Shown: piece after piece, positions 6,337-12,366 of the stretch
How positions within the stretch are numbered: position 1 is the stretch's first letter
How the letters are laid out: the number at the start of each line of letters is the position of its first letter
Position numbers and translations under genes: made by a program
Assembly (NCBI GenBank): GCA_964558235.1
Contig: CAZLCK010000043.1
Span: 1-12,615, forward strand
Length of the DNA: 12,615 bases
DNA from: CAZLCK01 sp964558235
GTDB lineage: Bacteria; Actinomycetota; Coriobacteriia; Coriobacteriales; CADBOM01
Reading direction: 5' to 3'
The notes under the pieces: generated by a model
The model's input: the letters and a program-made list of their open reading frames with translations, nothing else
What the model was told of the DNA's origin: nothing
Database searches by the model: none

Positions 6337-7530
6337 TTAGCCATCATGAGATAAAAGCTTTTTCATTAGATGATATCCCGGATCAACAATTAGACCGGTT
6401 GACTCGGCCTGTTTTTCAGTTAGCTTAGTGCAGTTATTAGACGAAAAGCCTGGTCCATGAAGAACAAATGGAACCATATCAGATGAATGTCTTTTGGTAA
6501 CAACTGGAGTTGGATGATCAGGCAACACCATAATCCTCAACTCATCATCCTTGTAATCAACAAGCCTTGAGATAATTTCGCGATCTATCGCTTCAATTGC
6601 CTCCATTTTACCATGTGCATGACCGTCATGACCTTGCGCATCTGGTGCTTCAATGTGAACAAAAGCTACATCAGAAACTTTTAACATCTCAAGTGCGCCA
6701 AGGCCTTGAGCTCTATAATCGGTATCGGCGCCATCGGTGATACCTTCGAATTCCATAACCTTTACATCGGTTAAAACTGCAAGACCCTTCAAAAGATCAA
6801 CACCAGATTGCATTGTCGCATTTAAGCCATATGCTTGATAGAAAGTCTCCATTGAACTTGGTTTAAGTCCAGGCCAAAAAATCCAAGCACAATTGACGGG
6901 CAAAAGTCCATTTTTTGCTCTGCTCACATTTTCATCCATAGAAGTTAATATCTGAGAAGCCTTATTCTGATAATCCAAAATAAGATCGGAGGACTTTCCT
7001 TTTGGAAGATAATCTTGAATCTCCATATCAGAGATGTTATGTGCAGCGTAAAAAACACAATCCATGAGTTCTGGGTGATTTTTCACAACCAAAATTGCCC
7101 TAAAACCAACGGATGGATAGATCGTAAAGGTATCATCATTTAATTTACTTGCCAAAAGTTCAATATAGTGTGCAGCCTCCTCTGTTGAAATATTATCCGC
7201 AGAGTAGCTAGACATCTTACCATCTATAACGCTGCAAAGATTAACTCTTAAGGCCACCTCATTTTCCCCAAGGTTAACTCCTGCAGCTAATCCTTCGATC
7301 GCGCCTCTACCAATTGGATACTTCGCCGGATCAAAACCCATGACCGAAGTGCACGCAACATTGGATGAACACTCTAGTCCCTCAGGAACATTTCGAGTCA
7401 AACCTACAGTTCCACCTGCAACAAGTTTGTCTAAATTGGGTGTTTGCGCAGCTTCTAATGTTGTAAGACCACCCAGCTCTTCACAAGGTAAACCTGCCGC
7501 TCCGTCCATAATGACAATGGCATATTTCAT
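6337..7530 (-). CDS. ApgM-family phosphotransferase, probable homoserine kinase
   Basis: The 397-residue product belongs to the alkaline-phosphatase superfamily branch containing archaeal-type cofactor-independent phosphoglycerate mutase (ApgM). Visible metal and catalytic positions are Asp9 in IVIMDG, the presumed nucleophile Ser62 in ACTSVMGFDP, Asp297 and His301 in EAPDAQGHDGHAHG, Asp338-His339 in PDHPTP, and His348. A bacterial subgroup of this family is catalogued as a proposed homoserine kinase because its members sit beside threonine genes. Here the gene is divergent from thrC with 134 bp between starts, and no GHMP-type thrB is in the window. Homoserine kinase is therefore my preferred inference; phosphoglycerate mutase remains possible. 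AGGAAGG lies 6 bases before the ATG. yajQ follows in the same direction. Confidence 0.82.
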   Translation of the reverse strand: MKYAIVIMDGAAGLPCEELGGLTTLEAAQTPNLDKLVAGGTVGLTRNVPEGLECSSNVACTSVMGFDPAKYPIGRGAIEGLAAGVNLGENEVALRVNLCSVIDGKMSSYSADNISTEEAAHYIELLASKLNDDTFTIYPSVGFRAILVVKNHPELMDCVFYAAHNISDMEIQDYLPKGKSSDLILDYQNKASQILTSMDENVSRAKNGLLPVNCAWIFWPGLKPSSMETFYQAYGLNATMQSGVDLLKGLAVLTDVKVMEFEGITDGADTDYRAQGLGALEMLKVSDVAFVHIEAPDAQGHDGHAHGKMEAIEAIDREIISRLVDYKDDELRIMVLPDHPTPVVTKRHSSDMVPFVLHGPGFSSNNCTKLTEKQAESTGLIVDPGYHLMKKLLSHDG

Positions 7531-7664
7531 TGCTTGCCTTCCTAATATCGAGGCCGATGTAAATATTTACAGCTAATTTAGGTATTATGTGTTACTAATG
7601 ATCACTAGTAGTATAAAACTAGTCAAAATCTACTTATCAAAATATCAAAAAGTTTGGAGAATCG
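7531..7664. promoter_or_regulatory. shared divergent control region of thrC and the ApgM-family gene
   Basis: An 18-bp near-perfect palindrome, TACTAaTGATCAcTAGTA, spans 7593-7610. ACTAGT occurs at 7604 and again at 7618, 14 bp apart. TATAAA (7612-7617) could be a -10 box towards thrC. TATACT on the minus strand (7610-7615) with TTGATA (7635-7640), 19 bp away, could serve the opposite gene. TATCAAAA is tandemly repeated at 7635-7650. The repeats are clear, but the promoter assignments are tentative. Confidence 0.4.
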
Positions 7665-9227
7665 ATGCCTGCTACGTCTGCAAATACCAATTCAAATTGC
7701 TATGTCGATACAAGACAAATGACACAAAACCCGTTGAGCTTCTCACAAGCTATTGTAAAGGGTATTGCATCTGGTGGAGGTCTTTTTGTTCCTCAAACAA
7801 TTCCAACACTCACATTAGATGAGATTTTGTCACTTGCAGATATGTCATACGCAGATAGAGCAGCTACGATATTTAGCCGTTTTGATACCGACTTTGACAA
7901 CGAAACGATCAAGGATATAACTCATATCGCATATGGAGATAACTTTGATGATAGGCGAATCACTCCCATCGTTGAAGTTGCACCAAATATGCATGTTATG
8001 GAACTTTGGCATGGACCAACAAGCGCCTTTAAAGATATGGCATTGCAGTGCTTACCAGTTTTTTTCTCAAGAGCAGTAGCTAAGCTAAAGGCTCAAAATG
8101 AATTAGATAGTGATTTTTTGATCTTGGTTGCAACATCAGGCGACACTGGAAAAGCAGCACTAGAGGGATTTAAAGATCGTGAACATGTAAAAATCGTAGT
8201 TTTCTATCCAGACGGAGGCGTCAGCGATATTCAATTTAAGCAGATGGCGACGCAACGTGGATCTAACCTTTGCGTTTTTGGAGCAACTGGAAACTTCGAC
8301 GACTGCCAGACCTCTGTAAAACAAACCTTTGCAGATTCCGAATTTGCAGATATGTTAGCTAAACAAAAATCAATCAAGCTTTCAAGCGCAAATTCCATCA
8401 ACTGGGGACGCCTAATGCCACAGATTGTCTACTATGTGAGTGCTTATTCAACCATGGTAAAAGACGGTAAAGTTAAGGGCGGAAACCCAATCGATATCTG
8501 CGTGCCAACAGGAAACTTTGGAAATATCCTTGGAGCTTACTACGCAAAATGTATGGGAACTCCAATAAGAAAATTAATATGCGCAAGTAACGAAAATAGA
8601 ATTTTGACAGACTTTATCAATACCGGTGTCTACGACATCTCAAACCGACAACTTGTGTTAACTCCTTCGCCTTCAATGGACATCTTAGTATCTAGCAATA
8701 TGGAACGCCAACTATTTGAACTTTGTGGCAGAGATGGAACAAAGATTAAAACCTGGATGGATCAGCTTAATAATTCTAAAAAATTCGAGATAGATAAAGA
8801 TCTTTTAAATAAAATCCAAGATCTTTATACAGCTGGATCTATTTCAAATGATGAATCTTTAGAGATTATTCGTGAAGTTCACAATGAACATGACTATTTG
8901 ATAGATCCACACACTGCTGTCGCATGGGGAGTTGCACAAAATAATCTAAAGGATGTACCAATGTTGATTGTATCAACTGCTCACTGGGCTAAATTTGGCG
9001 ATGATGTCTACCGTGCAATTCATGGTCTTAAAGCTAATAGTGAACTTCCAAAAGATATTCAAAAACTCACAGGAGCGCAGTTAAATAATTTAATTGCCCA
9101 AGAGACGTCATCATTTAACATCCCTTCAGGACTTGCAGAGCTGGATAATTTGTCTCTAAGATTTAAAGAGATCTGCAACGCCACAAAAGAAGAGATAGAA
9201 AAAGTTATTCTTGAATTTTTATCATAG
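7665..9227 (+). CDS. thrC: threonine synthase
   Basis: ThrC converts O-phosphohomoserine to L-threonine with pyridoxal phosphate. The 520-residue product is the longer form of the enzyme, like that of enteric bacteria and fungi. It has the N-terminal segment with GIASGGGLFVP, the cofactor lysine Lys123 in WHGPTSAFKDMALQ, the SGDTGKAA motif at 158-165, and the phosphate-binding PTGNFGN loop. The ATG at 7665 has GGAG five bases before it; a methionine 18 codons later is less well placed. The divergent ApgM-family gene probably supplies its substrate. No classical hairpin with a T run follows; instead a large inverted repeat lies at 9244-9297. Confidence 0.96.
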   Translation: MPATSANTNSNCYVDTRQMTQNPLSFSQAIVKGIASGGGLFVPQTIPTLTLDEILSLADMSYADRAATIFSRFDTDFDNETIKDITHIAYGDNFDDRRITPIVEVAPNMHVMELWHGPTSAFKDMALQCLPVFFSRAVAKLKAQNELDSDFLILVATSGDTGKAALEGFKDREHVKIVVFYPDGGVSDIQFKQMATQRGSNLCVFGATGNFDDCQTSVKQTFADSEFADMLAKQKSIKLSSANSINWGRLMPQIVYYVSAYSTMVKDGKVKGGNPIDICVPTGNFGNILGAYYAKCMGTPIRKLICASNENRILTDFINTGVYDISNRQLVLTPSPSMDILVSSNMERQLFELCGRDGTKIKTWMDQLNNSKKFEIDKDLLNKIQDLYTAGSISNDESLEIIREVHNEHDYLIDPHTAVAWGVAQNNLKDVPMLIVSTAHWAKFGDDVYRAIHGLKANSELPKDIQKLTGAQLNNLIAQETSSFNIPSGLAELDNLSLRFKEICNATKEEIEKVILEFLS

Positions 9228-9243
9228 GTAAAATTATGTCCAG

Positions 9244-9297
9244 CACATTAACTATTTGATCTCTTTCTAGACAAAGTAGAGGTTAAATAGTTATGTG
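9244..9297. repeat. long inverted repeat after thrC
   Basis: The outer arms (9244-9257 and 9285-9297) pair over 13 bp with one bulged base. Inside them an inner stem pairs CTTT (9263-9266) with AAAG (9273-9276) and extends three more pairs past a bulge. The whole forms one extended hairpin. Neither strand has a T run after the stem, so it is not a standard intrinsic terminator. Its right half overlaps one copy of the repeat that recurs upstream of the aldo/keto reductase. It could be an operator region or an RNA processing structure. Confidence 0.6.
9268..9288 (+). repeat. copy 1 of a direct repeat flanking the ModE-like gene
   Basis: Starting TAGACAAAGT and ending TTAAAT, this stretch aligns with 9772-9791 with few mismatches and one gap. 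It lies upstream of the ModE-like gene, and its partner lies upstream of the next gene. It is a candidate binding site for the regulator encoded between them; that role is inferred from placement. Confidence 0.45.
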
Positions 9298-9326
9298 ATA
9301 AAACAGGATAAAACGTGCCCAAAGAA

Positions 9327-9355
9327 TCGGCAGCGCACCTATTTTAAAACATAAT
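9327..9355 (+). promoter_or_regulatory. candidate promoter of the ModE-like gene
   Basis: TCGGCA (9327-9332) and CATAAT (9350-9355) are separated by 17 bp. Transcription would begin near 9362, about 18 bases before the ATG. The -35 box matches consensus at four of six positions, so this is a moderate prediction. Confidence 0.35.
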
Positions 9356-9379
9356 TTAGCCTTATAGACAGGAGAGAAT

Positions 9380-9736
9380 ATGAACAAATTTGATAATCTC
9401 TCGATCTCTATCAAGATGACAATCATTGAGGGCGGAGATCAAGATAATGGCACTTTAGGAAAAGGAGTCGTTTCGTTATTACAAGGCATTGTTGACACAG
9501 GATCATTAAATCAAGCCGCTAAAAAACTTGGCATGGCCTATAGCAAGGCATGGAGAATCATTAAAGAGACTGAATCTGGATTTGGATTTTTTATTATCGA
9601 TAGGGATGGCGCAAGGGGTTCAACTCTCACAGAAGAGGGCATGAAATTATTGAATCTTTATAATATGCTTGAAAAAGAAACCTCTGATTACGCGAATAGG
9701 CGATTTAGGGAGGAAATTTCAAATCTGCATAGTTAA
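9380..9736 (+). CDS. ModE/LysR-type winged-helix DNA-binding regulator (single domain)
   Basis: The 118-residue protein is essentially one winged helix-turn-helix domain. The helix-turn-helix is GSLNQAAKKLGMAYSKAWRI (41-60), and the wing region reads GSTLTEEG near 80-87. This matches the N-terminal DNA-binding domain of the molybdate regulator ModE. The C-terminal molybdate-binding (TOBE) domains of ModE are absent, so molybdate sensing cannot be assumed. AGGAG lies five bases before the ATG. The aldo/keto reductase gene follows in the same direction after 79 bp and is the likeliest target. A near-repeat upstream of both genes supports autoregulation plus control of the reductase; this is inference. 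Confidence 0.82.
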   Translation: MNKFDNLSISIKMTIIEGGDQDNGTLGKGVVSLLQGIVDTGSLNQAAKKLGMAYSKAWRIIKETESGFGFFIIDRDGARGSTLTEEGMKLLNLYNMLEKETSDYANRRFREEISNLHS

Positions 9737-9771
9737 ACAGTTGAAACATACTAAAAATAGATGTAGCAATT

Positions 9772-9791
9772 TAGACAGAGTCTAGTTAAAT
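9772..9791 (+). repeat. copy 2 of the direct repeat, with an internal palindrome
   Basis: TAGAC-AGA-GTCTA (9772-9784) is a perfect 5-bp inverted repeat with a 3-base centre. The element continues to TTAAAT and matches the copy at 9268-9288. It lies 25 to 44 bases before the TTG start of the aldo/keto reductase, a natural operator position. Binding by the neighbouring ModE-like protein is a hypothesis. Confidence 0.45.
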
Positions 9792-9815
9792 GAATATGGA
9801 TGGGGAGAGGTACAA

Positions 9816-10940
9816 TTGGCATATCTTGGAGAAGATGTTCCTAAGCTCGGTTTTGGGCTTATGCGATTACCGCATATAAACAACGATATAAATAAAGAGA
9901 TTGATATTGAACAAGTAAAAGAGATGGTAGATCTCTTTATTGAAAATGGGTTTTCCTATTTTGATACTGCGTATGGATATGTTGGATCCGAAGATGCAAC
10001 TAAAAAAGCTTTAGTAGATAGATATCCAAGAGAGTCTTTTTATTTGGCTAGCAAAATGCCTTCTTGGGAAGCCAAAAACCGCAAAGAGGCCGAGCAAATG
10101 CTTGAGATCTCATTGGAGCGCACAGGGGCAGGTTATTTTGATTTTTACTTACTGCACAATGTTGGAGGCTCTAGGACCGAATTCTTCGAAAAATATGGGA
10201 CTTGGGAGTTTTTACAGAAGAAAAAAGAAGAGGGCTTGATCAGACATGTTGGTTTTAGCTTCCATGACCATGCTGATCTGCTCGATGAAGTTTTAACAAA
10301 ACATCCAGAGACCGAGTTTGTACAGCTTCAAATAAATTATGCTGATTGGAACAGTCCTCAAATTCAATCGGCACTATGTTATGAAGTTGCTCGCAAGCAT
10401 AATGTACCAATTATCATCATGGAGCCTCTAAAAGGTGGCTCGCTTTGCAATCTTCCTGAGCCTGTTGAGAAGATCTTTAAGAAATCAGATCCAAATGCAA
10501 ATCTTGCTTCGTGGGGACTTCGTTTCGCAAATAACCTCGACGGCATTATTACGATTCTTTCAGGAATGTCGACTCTTGAGCAAGTTAGACAGAACATAGA
10601 TACGTTTGCCAACTTTAAAGGGTTGACAGACGAAGATCACAAAACATTTTCTAATGTGCAACAGAAGCTGGAAGAGATTTCAAGCATTCCTTGCACAGAC
10701 TGCAGGTATTGCTTACCAGGATGTCCGATGAATATTCCTATCAATGACACGTTTAAAAATATGAATAACTACCTCATTTATAACAATTTAAAGAGTGCAA
10801 GATTTTCCCATTCGTTTGACACTCGCGAAACTGGCAAGGCATCAGATTGCATTGAATGTGGAGCCTGTGAAGAAGTTTGCACTCAAGGAATCGAAATCAT
10901 CAAGGAGCTAAAGCGTAGCGCAGAAGTTTTAGAAGCATAA
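9816..10940 (+). CDS. aldo/keto reductase with C-terminal 2[4Fe-4S] ferredoxin domain
   Basis: The 374-residue protein has an aldo/keto reductase barrel followed by a ferredoxin-like domain, the architecture of COG1453. It starts LGEDVPKLGFGLMRLP. The catalytic tetrad is visible as Asp50, Tyr53 (FDTAYGY), Lys80 (LASK) and His114 (YLLHN). Two cluster motifs follow: Cys293, 296, 299 and 303, and Cys345, 348, 351 and 355. Such proteins are common in strict anaerobes; the electron partner and substrate are unknown. The start is TTG at 9816, with GGGGAGAGG just upstream; no in-frame ATG fits better. An operator-like repeat lies upstream. Folded sequences and a bidirectional terminator follow the stop codon. 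Confidence 0.92.
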   Translation: MAYLGEDVPKLGFGLMRLPHINNDINKEIDIEQVKEMVDLFIENGFSYFDTAYGYVGSEDATKKALVDRYPRESFYLASKMPSWEAKNRKEAEQMLEISLERTGAGYFDFYLLHNVGGSRTEFFEKYGTWEFLQKKKEEGLIRHVGFSFHDHADLLDEVLTKHPETEFVQLQINYADWNSPQIQSALCYEVARKHNVPIIIMEPLKGGSLCNLPEPVEKIFKKSDPNANLASWGLRFANNLDGIITILSGMSTLEQVRQNIDTFANFKGLTDEDHKTFSNVQQKLEEISSIPCTDCRYCLPGCPMNIPINDTFKNMNNYLIYNNLKSARFSHSFDTRETGKASDCIECGACEEVCTQGIEIIKELKRSAEVLEA

Positions 10941-10982
10941 ATGCTCGGCACGCCCAATGAAAATCCGAGCATACTTATTGGG
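10941..10982 (+). other. interleaved inverted repeats (possible pseudoknot) after the reductase gene
   Basis: ATGCTCGG (10941-10948) is complementary to CCGAGCAT (10965-10972). CCCAAT (10953-10958) is complementary to ATTGGG (10977-10982). The pairs are interleaved, as in an H-type pseudoknot, and begin on the base after the stop codon. The loops are 4, 6 and 4 bases, which is tight across an 8-bp first stem, so the stems may instead be alternatives. Confidence 0.4.
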
Positions 10983-10997
10983 TTTGAACTGCGATGA

Positions 10998-11021
10998 TGT
11001 TGAAAATCATCAACACGTTTT
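10998..11021 (+). terminator. weak hairpin after the reductase gene
   Basis: TGTTGA (10998-11003) pairs with TCAACA (11010-11015) over a 6-base loop and is followed by CG and four T residues. An overlapping alternative pairs GATGAT with ATCATC. The stem is short and AT-rich; it may act as a partial terminator ahead of the stronger one downstream. Confidence 0.25.
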
Positions 11022-11044
11022 GGCCTTTAGCCCGAAAATCCCCG

Positions 11045-11084
11045 AAAAAAAGCCCCGAAATCTTCATCTCGGGGCTTGCTTTTT
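11045..11084. terminator. bidirectional intrinsic terminator
   Basis: AAGCCCCGA (11050-11058) and TCGGGGCTT (11069-11077) form a 9-bp GC-rich stem with a 10-base loop. On the + strand it is followed by five T residues (11080-11084), ending the reductase transcript. On the minus strand it is followed by seven T residues (complement of 11045-11051), ending the tRNA-Phe transcript. Both directions have convergent genes that need it. Confidence 0.88.
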
Positions 11085-11087
11085 AAA

Positions 11088-11163
11088 TGGTGGTCGGAGA
11101 CGGACTTGAACCGCCGGCACGGGGATTTTCAGTCCCCTGCTCTACCAACTGAGCTATCCGACC
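11088..11163 (-). tRNA. tRNA-Phe (anticodon GAA)
   Basis: The 76-base gene folds as a standard cloverleaf. The acceptor stem is GGTCGGA / TCCGACC, the D stem GCTC / GAGC, the anticodon stem GGGGA / TCCCC with loop CTGAAAA (anticodon GAA), and the T arm GGCGG-TTCAAGT-CCGTC. The discriminator base is A and the CCA end is encoded. A promoter lies just upstream, and the bidirectional terminator lies four bases beyond the 3' end. Confidence 0.97.
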
Positions 11164-11173
11164 GCAAGTGGTA

Positions 11174-11201
11174 ATTCTACCATTGAGAGCGTTTGCGTCA
11201 A
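11174..11201 (-). promoter_or_regulatory. promoter of tRNA-Phe
   Basis: On the minus strand, TTGACG (11196-11201) and TAGAAT (11174-11179) are 16 bp apart. Both are close to consensus, and the start of transcription would be only a few bases before the tRNA. The -10 box lies inside a small inverted repeat (TGGTA at 11169-11173, TACCA at 11178-11182). Confidence 0.65.
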
Positions 11202-11234
11202 GAGTGGCTACAAACTATTCCCTACAAACAACCG

Positions 11235-11260
11235 GCTAATGGATGAAGCGCTAATGGATG
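11235..11260. repeat. 15-bp tandem duplication across the stop codon of the activating enzyme gene
   Basis: GCTAATGGATG occurs at 11235-11245 and 11250-11260, a 15-bp period. In the minus-strand reading frame the protein ends IIH-stop, and the duplicate gives RFIH-stop in the same frame. It looks like a small in-frame tandem duplication that created a second stop codon. Confidence 0.7.
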
Positions 11261-12228
11261 ATAACTTCAAATCCCGCTTCACGGAAGATATCGCAACGGG
11301 CTTGAATTTCCTCATCGGTTGGAGGAGTAGTTTGATAGAAAGTGCCCTCATCTGTCCAATTAAGACGATCCCACTTAACAGTACCAAGCGCATGATATGG
11401 AAGAACTTGAATTAGATCAACCGAATCTTTAATTGGAAGCAAGAAGTCACGAATAGCCTCCATGTTCTCGATAGAATCGTTGTAACCCGTAATTAAAGGA
11501 ACACGAATGTGGAACTTTCCTCCATTTTCAGCGATCTTTTTAGCGTTCTCAAGAATAAGCTCGTTTGGAACGCCAGTGCCTTCCTTATGCTTTTCGCTAT
11601 CCATATGCTTGATGTCATAAAGGAATAGATCTGTATAGGGCAAAACTTTCTCAATGCTTGCCCATGGTATATAGCCACAGGTATCAACAGCGGTGCTTAC
11701 TTCTTCCTCTTTACATTGCTTGAGGAGCTCAGCGATGTAGTCGGCTTGAGCTAAACACTCTCCGCCAGAGACGGTAATTCCACCGCCGGACTTCTTATAA
11801 AATGGCTTATCACGACGAACAGCCTTCATGACATCTTCTACTGTTTGATCGACTCCGCACCAATAAAGTGCTTGTGTTAAACAAGACTCGACGCACTTGC
11901 CACAACGAACACACTTATCAAGATCGATACTGTAATCAAAGTTTGGGGTTCCATCCTCTTTTTGAGTTATCTCGCACTGACGAGCACCTGTTGGACAGGC
12001 TTGAACACAACGTCCACAATTAACGCACTTTGTGCTAAGCATTGCAATCTCAGACTCAAAACGCTGAGATTCAGGGCTATGACACCATAGGCATTTGAGA
12101 GGACAGCCCTTAAAGAATACTGTAGTACGGATACCTGGACCATCATGGACAGAAAAACCTTGTGTATCAAAAACCCGCCCCGTTAATTCCGAGGCCTTAG
12201 CATCTTCTGCAACAACCGCTTCGGTCAT
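11251..12228 (-). CDS. glycyl-radical enzyme activating enzyme (radical SAM)
   Basis: Activating enzymes of this type use S-adenosylmethionine and a [4Fe-4S] cluster to place a glycyl radical on a partner such as pyruvate formate-lyase, a decarboxylase or a lyase. The 325-residue product has GFSVHDGPGIRTTVF, then the radical-SAM motif CPLKCLWC (Cys42, 46, 49), then an inserted two-cluster ferredoxin domain (Cys68, 71, 74, 78 and Cys106, 109, 112, 116). The SAM-binding GGGITVSGGE stretch follows; Cys stands after GGE where Pro is common. This start has AAAGGAG six bases upstream; an in-frame ATG at 12279 (17 codons more) follows AAGGGTG and is possible. No glycyl radical enzyme is in the window, so its partner cannot be named. 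tRNA-Phe lies downstream. Confidence 0.88.
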   Translation of the reverse strand: MTEAVVAEDAKASELTGRVFDTQGFSVHDGPGIRTTVFFKGCPLKCLWCHSPESQRFESEIAMLSTKCVNCGRCVQACPTGARQCEITQKEDGTPNFDYSIDLDKCVRCGKCVESCLTQALYWCGVDQTVEDVMKAVRRDKPFYKKSGGGITVSGGECLAQADYIAELLKQCKEEEVSTAVDTCGYIPWASIEKVLPYTDLFLYDIKHMDSEKHKEGTGVPNELILENAKKIAENGGKFHIRVPLITGYNDSIENMEAIRDFLLPIKDSVDLIQVLPYHALGTVKWDRLNWTDEGTFYQTTPPTDEEIQARCDIFREAGFEVIIH

Positions 12229-12284
12229 TTCTCTCTCCTTTGCATATTCAACTATCCCACGGCCTATGCACTCTTCCATTTTTT

Positions 12285-12336
12285 CACCCTTAAAATATAG
12301 AAGGGCAAAGGACGCATGGGGCTTATTTTACCTTTG
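12285..12336 (-). promoter_or_regulatory. 5' leader of the activating enzyme gene with possible hairpins
   Basis: In the transcript, CAAAGG (complement of 12331-12336) can pair with CCTTTG (complement of 12306-12311). The adjacent CCCTT can pair with AAGGG, the ribosome binding sequence of the upstream ATG at 12279. Both stems are short, so a role in start choice is speculative. Confidence 0.25.
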
Positions 12337-12366
12337 AGTATAGACGATTTTTGATCGTTTTTTTAA
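12337..12366 (-). promoter_or_regulatory. candidate promoter and operator of the activating enzyme gene
   Basis: On the minus strand, TTAAAA (12361-12366) and TATACT (12337-12342) are 18 bp apart. An inverted repeat ACGAT-N5-ATCGT (12344-12358) fills the spacer and could bind a repressor. On the + strand the same repeat is followed by a run of T residues, so it could also stop transcription coming from the left. Promoter strength is moderate because the -35 box is poor. Confidence 0.4.

Noticed and set aside
7340..7576. 78-codon + strand frame ending near the thrC control region
   Set aside because: It is antisense to the start of the ApgM-family gene, whose catalytic motifs are in the other strand.
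7589..7822. 77-codon + strand frame overlapping the thrC start
   Set aside because: It crosses the divergent control region and runs out of frame into thrC; it has no domain and no suitable ribosome binding site.
9380..9736. Annotation as full ModE molybdate regulator
   Set aside because: Only the DNA-binding domain is present; there is no room for the molybdate-binding domains and no molybdate transport genes adjoin.
12095..12337. 80-codon + strand frame opposite the activating enzyme
   Set aside because: It is antisense to the radical-SAM motif region and covers the predicted promoter; there is no independent evidence of coding.
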